A stretch of 64,000 nucleotides of DNA from Flavobacteriales bacterium (GTDB lineage Bacteria; Bacteroidota; Bacteroidia; Flavobacteriales_C; GCA-002722245), in the NCBI GenBank assembly GCA_002722245.1, contig PBLA01000021.1:62001-126000 (forward strand). The letters are read 5' to 3'. Below are positions 9,240 through 18,609 of this stretch, piece after piece. A model generated the notes under the pieces. The model was not told where the DNA came from. It searched no databases and worked only from the letters and a program-made list of their open reading frames with translations. Within the stretch, counting starts at the first letter, position 1; every line of letters begins with the position of its first letter. A program made the position numbers and the translations under genes.

Positions 9240-9440
9240 TTATTTTCCAATAGTCAACATTGCCTTAACAGAACCTTCATTAGTTTCATCAACTAATCCA
9301 GTTTTAGTTAAGTTTCTTTTTTGCTTTGTCCCTTTCTTAGTTAAGATGTGAGACTTAAAAGCATGCTTCCTTTTGATTTTTCCAGTTCCAGTCAATTTGA
9401 ATCTCTTCTTAGCACTGGACTTTGTTTTCATCTTTGGCAT
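9240..9440 (-). CDS. rpmI: 50S ribosomal protein L35
   Basis: A 66-residue basic protein starting [20 protein letters not shown], with the internal [14 protein letters not shown] typical of L35. It is a structural component of the large ribosomal subunit. It lies between infC and rplT, the conserved gene order across bacteria, with short spacers of 31 and 114 bases. Confidence 0.98.
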   Translation of the reverse strand: MPKMKTKSSAKKRFKLTGTGKIKRKHAFKSHILTKKGTKQKRNLTKTGLVDETNEGSVKAMLTIGK

Positions 9441-9471
9441 ACGACACTTATATTAATTAATAATTAAAACT

Positions 9472-10032
9472 TTACTTTTTTAACACTTTAGGGGCAATCA
9501 TCATGTTCATCTTTTTACCTTCCATTTTAGGTAACATTTCAACTTTCCCTATCTCTTCTAATTCCTGAGCAAATTTCAGCAATAAAATTTCTCCTCTATC
9601 TTTAAACACAATAGTTCTTCCTTTGAAAAAAACGTATGCTTTCACTTTTGCTCCCTCTTCTAAAAACTTTTTCGCGTGGTTGAGTTTGAAGTTGAAATCA
9701 TGATCATCGGTATTTGGACCAAATCGAATCTCTTTAACAACAACTTTAACCGTTTTATTTTTAATTTCCTTTTGTTTCTTTTTTTGTTGGTAAAGAAACT
9801 TTTTATAATCAATGATCCTGCATACAGGAGGGTCAGCTTTTGGGGAGATTTCAACCAAATCTAATTCCTGATCCTGAGCTATTTTTAGTGCTTCACGAGT
9901 TTCGTAAACTCCTTGCTCAACATTGTCTCCAACAAGACGAATTTGTGGAATTCGAATGTTTTGATTGATTCTGTGCGGGTCTTCCTTTTTAATCGGACGA
10001 CGTCCCTTATTTCTTCTTCCTCTTGGGTTCAT
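9472..10032 (-). CDS. infC: Translation initiation factor IF-3
   Basis: A 186-residue protein. The N-terminal domain contains [16 protein letters not shown] and [23 protein letters not shown], and the C-terminal domain contains [22 protein letters not shown]-3 binds the 30S subunit, prevents premature 50S joining and checks initiator tRNA pairing. The chosen ATG lies nine bases downstream of the thrS stop codon. In E. coli infC starts at AUU; here an ordinary ATG is available. Confidence 0.97.
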   Translation of the reverse strand: MNPRGRRNKGRRPIKKEDPHRINQNIRIPQIRLVGDNVEQGVYETREALKIAQDQELDLVEISPKADPPVCRIIDYKKFLYQQKKKQKEIKNKTVKVVVKEIRFGPNTDDHDFNFKLNHAKKFLEEGAKVKAYVFFKGRTIVFKDRGEILLLKFAQELEEIGKVEMLPKMEGKKMNMMIAPKVLKK

Positions 10033-10041
10033 TAATTGCTT

Positions 10042-11979
10042 TTACTTGTTTAAATCGTTTTTTATTTCATTGTTGATGTGTTCTACAAACGCATCATTAG
10101 TCATTCTATTTAATTCTCCTTCACCATGTTTTCTGGGAGAAACCGTACCTGTACTGGTTTCTTGTTCCCCTAAAACAATCATATAAGGGATTTTTTTAAT
10201 CTCAGTATCCCTTATTTTTTTACTCACACGTTCACTTCTATCGTCAACGAATCCGCGAATATCGGAATTATTTAGGAAACTTAAAAGCTCTAACGCTGCT
10301 TCGTTGTATTTATCACTAACAGGAAGGATAGCAATCTGATCTGGTGCTAACCAAAGCGGGAAGTTTCCAGCAACGTGTTCAATAAGTATCGCACAGAATC
10401 TTTCTAATGATCCAAAAGGAGCTCTATGGATCATTACAGGACGATGTTTTTGATCGTCTTTTCCAGTATATTCTAGTTCAAAACGCTCAGGTAGGTTATA
10501 GTCAACCTGTATGGTTCCTAATTGCCATTTTCGACCAATAGCATCCTTTACCATAAAATCAAGTTTTGGACCATAAAAGGCCGCTTCTCCATATTCAACA
10601 ACCGTTTTGAGTCCCATTTTCGCTGCGGATTCAACAATTGCTTTTTCAGATAATTCCCAATTTCTATCCGATCCAATGTATTTCGTTTTATTCTCGGGAT
10701 CTCTAAGAGAAACTTGGGCAACATAATCATGAAAACCAAAAACATTGAAAACGTATTGAACAAGTTTTATGACTTTTTCAAATTCATCATTTAATTGATC
10801 AGGACGACAAAAAATGTGGGCGTCATCTTGGGTAAACCCTCGGACACGAGTTAAACCATGTAGTTCTCCTGATTGTTCATATCTATATACCGTTCCAAAC
10901 TCTGCAAGCCTAACAGGTAGGTCTTTATATGATTTTGGAGTAGCATTGAATATTTCACAATGATGAGGACAATTCATGGGTTTTAGGAGTAATTCTTCTC
11001 CTTCAGCAGGGGTGTTAATTGGCTGAAAGGAATCTTCACCATATTTTTCATAGTGCCCTGAGCAAACATATAATTCTTTATTACCAATATGTGGAGTAAC
11101 AACAGGAAGGTATCCTGCTTTTTGTTGCGTGTTTTTTAAAAAAGTTTCCAGGCGATCTCTAAGCTGAGCCCCTTTGGGAAGCCACAATGGAAGTCCTTGA
11201 CCTACCCTTTGAGAAAAAGTAAATAAACCAAGTTCTTTTCCTAATTTTCTATGGTCACGTTTTTTTGCTTCTTCTAACATGTGAAGATGCTGTTTTAGTT
11301 CTTTGGCTTTGGGAAAAGTAATCCCGTACAAACGTGTTAACTGTTGGCGATTTTCATCACCTCTCCAATACGCACCTGCAGTGCTCATTATTTTTGCAGC
11401 TTTGATGATGCCTGTGTTAGGAACATGCGGCCCTCTGCATAAATCCGTAAAATCTCCTTGAGTGTAAAAGGTAATGTTACCGTCTTCTAAATCTTCTAAA
11501 AGTTCAAGTTTATATTCATCACCTTTTTCTTTGAAATAGGAGATAGCCTCCTCTTTAGGAACTTCTTTTCTTTCAAAGGGATTTTTTTGACGGGCCAAGT
11601 CTAACATCTTATCTTCAATTTTTTTAAAATCAGATTCAGAAATTGTTTTCCCACCTAAATCAACGTCGTAATAAAAACCGTTTTCAATTGGAGGACCAAT
11701 TGCAAATTTAGTTTCTGGATAGAGGTACTGTATCGCTTCAGCCATTAAATGAGCGGAGGAATGCCACATGGTTTCCTTTCCCTTTTCATCGTTCCAAGTT
11801 AATAGCTTCACCTTTGAATCTTCTGTGATGGGTCGGTTTGAATCCCAAATCTCGCCATTTACTTCAGCAGACAATACATTTCTTGCAAGGCCTTCACTTA
11901 TGCTTAGTGCAATATCGTGTGCAGAAACACCAGATTCGTATTCGCGTTTGCTACCGTCGGGTAATGTTATGTTAATCAT
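10042..11979 (-). CDS. thrS: Threonyl-tRNA synthetase
   Basis: A 645-residue class II synthetase charging tRNA-Thr. The N-terminal TGS domain ([20 protein letters not shown]) is followed by the editing domain with [10 protein letters not shown] and CRGPHVP, then the catalytic core with motif 2 ([15 protein letters not shown]) and motif 3 ([11 protein letters not shown]). [11 protein letters not shown] carries the zinc-ligand cysteine. The C-terminal anticodon-binding domain includes [14 protein letters not shown]. It heads the operon with infC-rpmI-rplT. A perfect TAnnTTTG -7 element lies 22 bases upstream of the start. Confidence 0.98.
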   Translation of the reverse strand: MINITLPDGSKREYESGVSAHDIALSISEGLARNVLSAEVNGEIWDSNRPITEDSKVKLLTWNDEKGKETMWHSSAHLMAEAIQYLYPETKFAIGPPIENGFYYDVDLGGKTISESDFKKIEDKMLDLARQKNPFERKEVPKEEAISYFKEKGDEYKLELLEDLEDGNITFYTQGDFTDLCRGPHVPNTGIIKAAKIMSTAGAYWRGDENRQQLTRLYGITFPKAKELKQHLHMLEEAKKRDHRKLGKELGLFTFSQRVGQGLPLWLPKGAQLRDRLETFLKNTQQKAGYLPVVTPHIGNKELYVCSGHYEKYGEDSFQPINTPAEGEELLLKPMNCPHHCEIFNATPKSYKDLPVRLAEFGTVYRYEQSGELHGLTRVRGFTQDDAHIFCRPDQLNDEFEKVIKLVQYVFNVFGFHDYVAQVSLRDPENKTKYIGSDRNWELSEKAIVESAAKMGLKTVVEYGEAAFYGPKLDFMVKDAIGRKWQLGTIQVDYNLPERFELEYTGKDDQKHRPVMIHRAPFGSLERFCAILIEHVAGNFPLWLAPDQIAILPVSDKYNEAALELLSFLNNSDIRGFVDDRSERVSKKIRDTEIKKIPYMIVLGEQETSTGTVSPRKHGEGELNRMTNDAFVEHINNEIKNDLNK

Positions 11980-12001
11980 TTTCCACGTTTTAATAGGTTT
12001 G

Positions 12002-12009
12002 CAAAATTA
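12002..12009 (-). promoter_or_regulatory. -7 promoter element of the thrS operon
   Basis: The minus strand reads TAATTTTG, a perfect match to the Bacteroidota -7 consensus TAnnTTTG, with a predicted leader of roughly 17 bases before the thrS ATG. No TTG at the usual -33 distance was seen. Confidence 0.55.
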
Positions 12010-12083
12010 GCATAAAATTATGGAGTGATTGCGTGAATTATTCGTTCTATTTTTTCAAAATGAATCTGTGATCACTAAAAGAA

Positions 12084-12111
12084 AATCCTTCCCATCGATT
12101 TGGGAAGGATT
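12084..12111 (-). terminator. Terminator-like hairpin after the HtrA gene
   Basis: An 11-bp perfect stem (12084-12094 with 12101-12111) has a 6-base loop. On the minus strand a T-rich tract (TTCTTTT) follows. It lies between the HtrA-protease stop codon and the thrS promoter, so it would insulate the two units. Confidence 0.75.
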
Positions 12112-12199
12112 GAGAACACTATAAACCAGAAGGTTTATAATTTATCAGCTACTACAGCTAATTGAGAACAAACATATTTTTGTATGTCTTTTTGTTGAT

Positions 12200-13639
12200 T
12201 TAATTCATGCCAAAACCATAATAAGCTTTTGTCCCGCTAGGATATATTCCCTCAATTAGAACTCCACCTTTGGTTTCTTCTAGTGTTTTCACAAGTTCTT
12301 TGGGTGAATGAATATTTTTTTGATTGACTTTTGTAATTATAAATCCTTTTTTTAAGCCTTCATTTAAAAATTTTCCTGAAGTAATATTTTTAAGTTTAAC
12401 ACCGCTATTAATACCAAGTTCCTTCATTTCCTTATTGGAAACCTTTCCAAGTTCAGCGCCTAAAAAAGAGACTTCTTTAGTAACTGAAGCTGTGGTCCCT
12501 TGTTTATTTTTGAGTGTGAATTTTGCACTGTGTAATTTACCTGCTCGCTCGAACTCCATATTTACGATATCACCAGGACGATATTGACCTATCTTTTCTT
12601 GTAATTCAGCAGGGGAAGTAACGCGAACACCATCGATAGATCGAATAACATCACCTTCTTCAATTCCTCCATCATCCGCAGAACTACCTTCTAATACTTT
12701 GGAAATAAAAACACCTTCTAAATTTGAAATGTCTTGCTCCTCAGCTAAATCAGCATTTAACTCACGAATTTGAACGCCTAGTAAAGCTCTTTGAACTGTT
12801 CCATGTTTGGCTAAGTCTCCCATGATCTTTTTAACCATATTGACGGGTACAGCAAATGAATATCCGGTATAAGAGCCTGTATTCGATGCGATTGCAGTAT
12901 TAATACCTATCAGTTCACCTTTTTGATTAACCAATGCTCCTCCGCTGTTTCCCGGATTTACGGCAGCGTCTGTTTGAATGAAACTCTCAATGGCATAATC
13001 TTCCTTTAAAATGTTAATGTTGCGTCCTTTGGCCGAAACAATACCTGCAGTAACTGTGGAATTTAAATTAAATGGATTTCCCACTGCCAATACCCATTGA
13101 CCTACGTTGACATTGTCAGAGTTTCCGTAAAAAACGGGTGTTAGTTCATTCTCTTCAATTTTTATTAATGCTAAGTCAGTTGAGGGGTCAGTTCCAATGA
13201 TTGTTCCGTTGTATGTTCTTTTGTCATTTAATGTGACCTCTATTTTTGTAGCGCCTTCTACCACATGATTGTTTGTAGCGATATAGCCGTCTTTGGATAT
13301 GATTACGCCTGATCCCGAACCCGCAATTTCCTGCTTGGGAAGTTGTTGCGGTCGTCCAAAAAAGAATTCCTGAAAGGGGTCTACTGAATGATGTGGTTTA
13401 TTGGTTGATATTGTTTTGATATGAACTACGCTATTTACAGAGTGTTTAGCAGCATCCTCAAAGGAAGGTACATTTGATGCAATGGAGGAAACAGCGTTTG
13501 AGAGTTTGATTTGAGGACGGGATTCTACAATCGTTGGAGTTATCGTCTGGGGTTCTGAGTTATTTAAAAGGAAAAAACCTCCAAGTGCAATTGCTGCACC
13601 TAAACTGGCAGTAATGATATTTTGAGTGATATTTCTCAT
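12200..13639 (-). CDS. DegP/DegQ (HtrA) family periplasmic serine protease
   Basis: A 479-residue trypsin-fold protease anchored or exported by an N-terminal hydrophobic helix (residues 11-26). The catalytic triad is visible as TNNHVVEG (His), STDLALIKI (Asp) and VNPGNSGGALV (Ser). Two PDZ domains follow, the first from RALLGVQIRELNAD and the second from FLGAELGKV. HtrA proteases degrade or refold damaged envelope proteins. It is monocistronic, upstream of the thrS operon, and ends before a terminator-like hairpin. Confidence 0.95.
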   Translation of the reverse strand: MRNITQNIITASLGAAIALGGFFLLNNSEPQTITPTIVESRPQIKLSNAVSSIASNVPSFEDAAKHSVNSVVHIKTISTNKPHHSVDPFQEFFFGRPQQLPKQEIAGSGSGVIISKDGYIATNNHVVEGATKIEVTLNDKRTYNGTIIGTDPSTDLALIKIEENELTPVFYGNSDNVNVGQWVLAVGNPFNLNSTVTAGIVSAKGRNINILKEDYAIESFIQTDAAVNPGNSGGALVNQKGELIGINTAIASNTGSYTGYSFAVPVNMVKKIMGDLAKHGTVQRALLGVQIRELNADLAEEQDISNLEGVFISKVLEGSSADDGGIEEGDVIRSIDGVRVTSPAELQEKIGQYRPGDIVNMEFERAGKLHSAKFTLKNKQGTTASVTKEVSFLGAELGKVSNKEMKELGINSGVKLKNITSGKFLNEGLKKGFIITKVNQKNIHSPKELVKTLEETKGGVLIEGIYPSGTKAYYGFGMN

Positions 13640-13699
13640 AGAGCGCTCTTTTTATTTAATGTGTTTTAAAGTTAACGAGTCAATATGCTTTAGGGCATT

Positions 13700-13727
13700 T
13701 TGTTCCGGTTAAAAAGTGTTAATTTTG
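13700..13727 (+). promoter_or_regulatory. Promoter of dapF (-33 TTG, 17-base spacer, -7 TAnnTTTG)
   Basis: TTG at 13700-13702 and TAATTTTG at 13720-13727 are separated by 17 bases, a full match to the two-part Bacteroidota promoter. The transcript would start near 13733, about 25 bases before the dapF ATG. Confidence 0.7.
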
Positions 13728-13758
13728 TTCGTTAAGAAATGTTAATACATTCTAAGTA

Positions 13759-14553
13759 ATGAAAATGGATTTTTTTAAATTCCAAGGTGCAGGAAATGAC
13801 TTTGTAATTATTGATGATAGAGGGAATACGTTTGATCGTTCAAACACCAAGCTTGTACGTTTTTTATGCGATAGAAGATTTGGTGTTGGTGCTGATGGAC
13901 TCATGCTTCTAAGAAATAAGGAAGGCTATGATTTTGAAATGATATATTACAATTCTGATGGCAATGAATCTACCTTATGTGGTAATGGTGCTCGATGTAT
14001 TGTTGCGTTTGCAAAAAAAATGGGTGTTGTAAATGATCAGAGTTATTTTTTAGCTGTGGATGGCCCTCATAATGCCAACACTGTATTAAATGAGGAAGGA
14101 GAGTGGATAAGTTTAAAAATGGGAGATATTAATGATCTAGAAAAAGGTCCTGGGTATTGTTTTTTAGATACAGGCTCTCCTCATTATGTCGCTTTTGAAT
14201 CAAATCTTGAAAAGTTTGATATGTTGGAGCGTGCTCGATCTATTCGATATAATGCTCGATTCAAAGAGGAGGGTACAAATGTCAATTTTATAAGTTTAGA
14301 GAATGGAGTGCTAAACATTAGAACATATGAGCGAGGCGTAGAGGATGAAACCTTAGCTTGTGGAACTGGGGTGACAGCGGCAGTACTTTCTGCTCATGCA
14401 ACTGGACAGTTTAAAGGAAATGAAATCAATGTTAAGGCACTTGGTGGAAACCTTAAAGTTAAATTTGAGCCAACTAAAACAGGTTATCAAAATATTTGGC
14501 TAGAGGGTCCAGCAGAATTTGTTTTTCAAGGAACTATTGACGTCACAATATAA
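13759..14553 (+). CDS. dapF: Diaminopimelate epimerase
   Basis: A 264-residue enzyme converting LL- to meso-diaminopimelate for lysine and peptidoglycan synthesis. The two catalytic cysteines are visible in NSDGNESTLCGNGARC (the Cys of LCGNG) and ETLACGTGVTAAV. The N-terminus FFKFQGAGNDFVIID is the family signature. Length is normal. A good promoter lies just upstream. The 3' end overlaps the next gene, so the two are probably coupled. lysC and lysA lie 15-17 kb away in the same window. Confidence 0.97.
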   Translation: MKMDFFKFQGAGNDFVIIDDRGNTFDRSNTKLVRFLCDRRFGVGADGLMLLRNKEGYDFEMIYYNSDGNESTLCGNGARCIVAFAKKMGVVNDQSYFLAVDGPHNANTVLNEEGEWISLKMGDINDLEKGPGYCFLDTGSPHYVAFESNLEKFDMLERARSIRYNARFKEEGTNVNFISLENGVLNIRTYERGVEDETLACGTGVTAAVLSAHATGQFKGNEINVKALGGNLKVKFEPTKTGYQNIWLEGPAEFVFQGTIDVTI

Positions 14554-15091
14554 AATATTAAATCTTCAGCCTCTTGTAAAAGAGCAATTGTATGAAGGGG
14601 TTTATTTACTTATTCTTAATGCTAGAACTGTGCCTCCACATTTGTCATTAACAGTTTCAGGAAAGGTATATGGGATCAGTACGAAAGGACCTACATTTGA
14701 TAAGGATGTAAATATATATTTACAACACATTCAACAAAAACATATTGAGAGTGTATTTGTTAAGCTAAAACTACCTAGTTTGTATACTGATGAAGAGATG
14801 TTGGCGTCTGTTAGAGCTGTTGTAAAGGCGTATCCTCGTGTAGATATTGGAGCAGCTACATGCTTAAGTCCAATTAAAGATTTTGTGCATTCTTCGTATC
14901 AAACGGAGGTTCATGATGTGCATTTGATTTTTGACTTACTTCCAAAATTACATGCGCAAGGCATAATTGAAGGATACTACCAATTAAACTTAGATGATGC
15001 GATGTCTAAAGGTGAATTATTGATGAGAAAATACTCTGTTTTTGAGGTTAATGAGGCTATTCACGAGGCTATGCCAAAAAGTTTAAGTTGA
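14537..15091 (+). CDS. Conserved hypothetical protein, non-ATG start overlapping dapF
   Basis: About 184 residues and no recognised domain. The sequence looks alpha/beta (LYEGVYLLILNA, YGISTKGPTFDKDVNIYLQHI, AYPRVDIGAATCLSPIKDFV). No ATG is available near the 5' end. The TTG at 14537 gives MTSQYKILNLQPLVKEQ and overlaps dapF by 17 bases; an earlier TTG at 14519 is also in frame. The conserved-looking region begins right after the overlap. It is followed by a terminator, so dapF and this gene form a two-gene unit. The function is unknown. Confidence 0.65.
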   Translation: MTSQYKILNLQPLVKEQLYEGVYLLILNARTVPPHLSLTVSGKVYGISTKGPTFDKDVNIYLQHIQQKHIESVFVKLKLPSLYTDEEMLASVRAVVKAYPRVDIGAATCLSPIKDFVHSSYQTEVHDVHLIFDLLPKLHAQGIIEGYYQLNLDDAMSKGELLMRKYSVFEVNEAIHEAMPKSLS

Positions 15092-15126
15092 TCTTAATAT
15101 ATAATTGTAAGTTAAGATCTTTTTTT
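15090..15126 (+). terminator. Intrinsic terminator of the dapF unit
   Basis: An 8-bp stem (15090-15097 with 15112-15119) with a 14-base loop is followed by seven T residues at 15120-15126. It overlaps the stop codon of the preceding gene. Confidence 0.8.
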
Positions 15127-15166
15127 ACATCCCCATTCTTAAGTGTTATGCATTTAAAAAAATCCC

Positions 15167-15174
15167 TAAGTTTG
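15167..15174 (+). promoter_or_regulatory. -7 promoter element four bases before the GNAT start codon
   Basis: TAAGTTTG is a perfect TAnnTTTG. Only four bases (TTTT) separate it from the ATG at 15179, so transcription should begin at or inside the start codon, giving a leaderless mRNA. Confidence 0.6.
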
Positions 15175-15178
15175 TTTT

Positions 15179-15697
15179 ATGTTGTTAAAGGGTGATGCTA
15201 TTTCGTTAAGGGCTTTAGAACCAGCTGATTTGGATTTAATTTATACTTGGGAGAATGATCCAAAAGTTTGGGAAGTATCTCATACATTGGCACCTTTTTC
15301 AAAATATGTGCTTCGTCAATACCTAGATGCCCAGCATCTTGATGTGTTTACGTCAAAACAATTGCGTTTAGTAGTTGTTAATTATTTAAAAGTTCCAGTA
15401 GGTTTGATTGACTTGTTTGATTTTGATCCAAAACATAAGCGGGCAGGAATAGGCATTTTGATTGATCCAAAGTCAAGGGGCAAGGGCTACGCAGGGGAGG
15501 CAATTGAACTACTCGAAGACTATTGTTTTAATCACCTTGATCTTCATCAGCTTTATGCGAACATTGGAGAAGATAATTTACCAAGTTTACGTTTGTTTGA
15601 GCGTTTGAATTATCAAAAAATTGGGACGAAGAAAGATTGGATTAAAACCAAAAAAGGATTTATTGATGAGGTACAATATCAAAAAATTAATGGTTGA
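15179..15697 (+). CDS. GNAT-family N-acetyltransferase (RimL/SpeG-like)
   Basis: A 172-residue acetyl-CoA-dependent acyltransferase. The N-terminus (ISLRALEPADLDLIYTWENDP) resembles RimJ/RimL and SpeG-like enzymes. The acetyl-CoA pyrophosphate loop is SRGKGYAGEA, and the C-terminal NLPSLRLFERLNYQKIG is the usual closing block. The substrate (protein N-terminus, polyamine or antibiotic) cannot be told. It stands alone between a terminator and a convergent minus-strand pair. Confidence 0.88.
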   Translation: MLLKGDAISLRALEPADLDLIYTWENDPKVWEVSHTLAPFSKYVLRQYLDAQHLDVFTSKQLRLVVVNYLKVPVGLIDLFDFDPKHKRAGIGILIDPKSRGKGYAGEAIELLEDYCFNHLDLHQLYANIGEDNLPSLRLFERLNYQKIGTKKDWIKTKKGFIDEVQYQKING

Positions 15698-15701
15698 TTT
15701 T

Positions 15702-16235
15702 TTAATCAGATGATCCCATCATTTCGTGATAGTTCTTCCCTAATTGAGCAAGCATTTTTGATATTCGTTCAAACGATTGTTGGGTAGACGGACTAATTTC
15801 TTTTTTGCTTACTTTGAGCATCCATAACCCAAATATTCCATTAATACACGCTTCGATTTCAGTTGGTTCATTAGGTTGCTTTTGTTGAAGGTCATAAATG
15901 TCTCCTCTCGCATTACTGTATAATGGATTGTATGATTTGTCAGTTTGTGTTTTAAGTAATGTTTGATGGAGAAGAGAAAGTTCTGAAATAATATCTCTTG
16001 TAAAAGACAAGTGACCACTCTGTTGGAGATTTTGACTTTTCATTTGTTGTATAAGATCATTATACCAGTCAATTACCAAATCTTTGTCGTTATCCGTTAA
16101 CCCCATTTGAATAATAACCTGAGATTTTATTAACTCTATGTTAAATTGACAAGCACGAATAATGTTTTCAATTTGCCACATATAAAGCAAATATTCAATA
16201 ATGTTGTTTCGTTTTTTTTCTTGAGCAATAAACAT
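15702..16235 (-). CDS. DUF4924 family protein
   Basis: A 177-residue, apparently all-helical cytoplasmic protein. The N-terminus, IAQEKKRNNIIEYLLYMWQIENIIRAC, matches what I recall of DUF4924, a Bacteroidota family of unknown function. It follows the OmpH-like gene by six bases and must be co-transcribed with it. No signal peptide or catalytic motif was seen. Confidence 0.75.
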   Translation of the reverse strand: MFIAQEKKRNNIIEYLLYMWQIENIIRACQFNIELIKSQVIIQMGLTDNDKDLVIDWYNDLIQQMKSQNLQQSGHLSFTRDIISELSLLHQTLLKTQTDKSYNPLYSNARGDIYDLQQKQPNEPTEIEACINGIFGLWMLKVSKKEISPSTQQSFERISKMLAQLGKNYHEMMGSSD

Positions 16236-16241
16236 GTTAGC

Positions 16242-16913
16242 CTAAAGTTTATTATTGATTGTGGAAATAATTACGTTGGTGATGTTGTTTGTATCACTTA
16301 GCGGAATAACATTATTCATTGTTCCATTATTCACAAGAATGTAATCTAGTTTTAATTGATTATTCACAATATCAATCGCTTTTTTTATAATCTTATTTCT
16401 TTCAGCACCATTTTTTGTTTCGCGCTCTTGTAATTTTATGAAAAGAGGCTGAAGGCTTTTTATCGCTTGTTCTGCTTCAATTGATTTTTGATAAAGTACT
16501 TTTTGTTCGTATTCTAAAACTGAAGGAAGTAATGTTCCTTTTGATTGTTTTTCAGTGAGTTCTTTTTGTTTAGCTTCTTGATAATCGTAAAGGTTCTTTT
16601 CAATATTATATTGACGTTGCTGTAAAGATTTTAATTCGGCCTGATTTTTCTTAAACGTTTTGGCTAACACGGGGCAACCCTCAATAACATCAAAAACATC
16701 TAGAACACCAACTCTACTAAAACTTGCTGTTTCTAGTGAATCCAATGACAAACTATCTTTAACTAAAGTGGATTGATTCTTAAGTGAGTCGATTTTTGCT
16801 TCCATTACAGGTTTATCCAATTCAACATTACTTGATGAGTCATTTGTAAAATGAAGGATGTAAAGAATAAATGTAGCAACTAAGGCAACAATAGATAAGA
16901 TATTTGATTTCAT
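16242..16913 (-). CDS. OmpH/Skp-like protein with N-terminal membrane anchor
   Basis: A 223-residue protein. Residues 4-21 form a hydrophobic anchor or signal, followed by a Ser/Asp-rich linker. From VGVLDVFDVIEGCPV the pattern matches OmpH/Skp chaperones: a short beta start, a long charged coiled-coil (residues 85-175), and a final strand region containing LKLDYILVNNGTMNNVIPLSDTNN. Skp-like proteins hold unfolded outer-membrane proteins in the periplasm. Here the N-terminal helix has no obvious cleavage site, so it may stay membrane-tethered. It is the first gene of a two-gene operon with the DUF4924 gene. Confidence 0.75.
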   Translation of the reverse strand: MKSNILSIVALVATFILYILHFTNDSSSNVELDKPVMEAKIDSLKNQSTLVKDSLSLDSLETASFSRVGVLDVFDVIEGCPVLAKTFKKNQAELKSLQQRQYNIEKNLYDYQEAKQKELTEKQSKGTLLPSVLEYEQKVLYQKSIEAEQAIKSLQPLFIKLQERETKNGAERNKIIKKAIDIVNNQLKLDYILVNNGTMNNVIPLSDTNNITNVIISTINNKL

Positions 16914-16934
16914 AACAATATGCGTTTAAGCCTG

Positions 16935-16942
16935 CAAATATA
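16935..16942 (-). promoter_or_regulatory. -7 promoter element of the OmpH-like operon
   Basis: The minus strand reads TATATTTG, a perfect TAnnTTTG, about 21 bases before the start codon. Confidence 0.5.
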
Positions 16943-17026
16943 ATGGGAAAGTTATAAGTAAGAAATGAGATCAATTTAAAAGTTCAACAAAAAGTAATCA
17001 TACATATAAGATGACTTTTAAACTAT

Positions 17027-18547
17027 TTACCGAATCAATAAAACCGTACCTACTTTATTTTTTTCTTCAAGTTTACCAGTTTCTCTGGAAGCTTGATGAT
17101 AATCAATCCAAAATACATAGGCTCCTTCTGGAGAGTTTTCACCCGTCCATTTTTGATTCAAATCATAGGTCTCAAAGATGATTTTCCCCATTCTGTTAAA
17201 GATTTGTAAGTGATAATAATAGGTTGCAGTAGCTTTAGCACCAAATGTGTCATTAATGAAATCTCCATTTGGGGTAAAGGAATTAGGTACGAAAAGATCC
17301 GTCGCGCAGAAATTTTCTACAGTAATCCGATCGGTAATGGCACAATTTTCTCCATTGGATAAGATAACCTCGTAATATCCTGGTTCAGTGGCAATAAATG
17401 TTTTAGAGGAGTCTGTTCCGTTTGGGTGCGTCCATTTTATCCATTTGGCCTCTCCTGCATACAATTCAACACCATTATTAATTGATAAGCAGACTGTGGT
17501 GTCATTTATAAGTTGACTTACAGGGGTGTCTATTGAGCTTATGTTAACAGATTTGCTTTTTGCACACCCTGAAACATTATGGGTTATAGTGAGTGTGTGT
17601 ATTCCTATATCTGAAATACTGATTTGAGAGGTGCTTTCCCCTGTGTCCCAGCGATAATTGAAATCATTATTAAAAACCGTATCTGGTTTCAAAAGAATAA
17701 TGTCTCCAGGGCAAATTGAAGTGTCTTGATTAAGATTAAAATCAAAAGTGTCTATGACCTCAATAGTAACAGAGTCAATGTGATAGCAAACTTTTTGAAA
17801 TGATATATCATCCATAGCAAAGTCATTGCCATTCACGGCTGTATTCTCATTTGTGATGCATATTTCTGCAGAAGTATTTAAACCAGAGTTCCAAATTTCA
17901 AAGAACTCATTCCATTCACATTCATTTTCTGAAGCAGTAAAAGACGAGCCAATTTCTTTATTGTTTATTGTAAATTGTAGTATTGCAGGTTCGGTAGATA
18001 TAACGCTGGTAATCCATGTGGAAAAAGCATAATCGGTATTCGATTCTACATCAATAGATTGACACCAGATATGTTCGTTTATAACAGGAGCACCATCAGT
18101 AACATACATTAAGCCAGTTCCGTCCTTGTAAGTGTGATCAATACAACTATTCCATAGTGGCCAATAAATATTTGTTTTATTATTGATACAGTAGCTGCCT
18201 GGCGGCATCATAGCATTTATGCAACTTAGATCATACATAGAGGTGAATCCTTCATTGCCGTTTTCAAAATTACCATTTTCGATCAGGTTAATAGGATCTA
18301 ACACTCTATTCGTCGCATAAAACGTCATTGTTTGATCAATATAGGCGGAAGTAATTGGCAGGGTGTCAGAACTCGTAAAGTTAGAGCCAAGCCATTTCGA
18401 CTTACCGAGATGAATGCCTTTTTGCCAAAGTAATACCTCAGAGGGACCGCAAATTACGGTGTCGTTCATTATTTGGAAATCACATACTAACTGGCTTTTG
18501 GTTAAATGACTAACAAAAAATACTATAAAACCAATGAAATACTTCAC
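17027..18547 (-). CDS. Secreted protein with T9SS type B (gliding-motility-associated) C-terminal domain
   Basis: From GTG at 18547 the protein is 506 residues and starts with a signal peptide (KYFIGFIVFFVSHLTKSQ). An upstream ATG at 18598 would add 17 residues that spoil the signal, and a near -7 element (TATTTTAG) sits four bases before the GTG, so GTG is preferred. The middle has a CBM-like beta-sandwich region (NLIENGNFENGNEGF to FAMDDISFQ) and a PKD/Ig-like repeat (CPGDIILLKPDTVF). The C-terminus is a textbook CHU_C domain: FVPNSFTPNGDFINDTFG, LQIFNRMGKIIFET, SPEGAYVFWIDY, VLLIR. It should be exported by T9SS to the cell surface. Confidence 0.88.
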   Translation of the reverse strand: MKYFIGFIVFFVSHLTKSQLVCDFQIMNDTVICGPSEVLLWQKGIHLGKSKWLGSNFTSSDTLPITSAYIDQTMTFYATNRVLDPINLIENGNFENGNEGFTSMYDLSCINAMMPPGSYCINNKTNIYWPLWNSCIDHTYKDGTGLMYVTDGAPVINEHIWCQSIDVESNTDYAFSTWITSVISTEPAILQFTINNKEIGSSFTASENECEWNEFFEIWNSGLNTSAEICITNENTAVNGNDFAMDDISFQKVCYHIDSVTIEVIDTFDFNLNQDTSICPGDIILLKPDTVFNNDFNYRWDTGESTSQISISDIGIHTLTITHNVSGCAKSKSVNISSIDTPVSQLINDTTVCLSINNGVELYAGEAKWIKWTHPNGTDSSKTFIATEPGYYEVILSNGENCAITDRITVENFCATDLFVPNSFTPNGDFINDTFGAKATATYYYHLQIFNRMGKIIFETYDLNQKWTGENSPEGAYVFWIDYHQASRETGKLEEKNKVGTVLLIR

Positions 18548-18609
18548 AGTGCTAAAATAATGGTATGTTTCATTGTTCCAAATAAAAACATAGGACAAGC
18601 GCAGGACAA

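Noticed and set aside
12120-12139. 8-bp palindrome TATAAACC/GGTTTATA after the HtrA gene
   Set aside because: Short, AT-rich and without a T-tract on either side; the stronger hairpin at 12084-12111 explains termination better.
16975-17022. 9-bp inverted repeat TTTAAAAGT / ACTTTTAAA downstream of the CHU_C protein gene
   Set aside because: Loop of about 30 bases, almost no GC pairs and no T-run; not convincing as a terminator.
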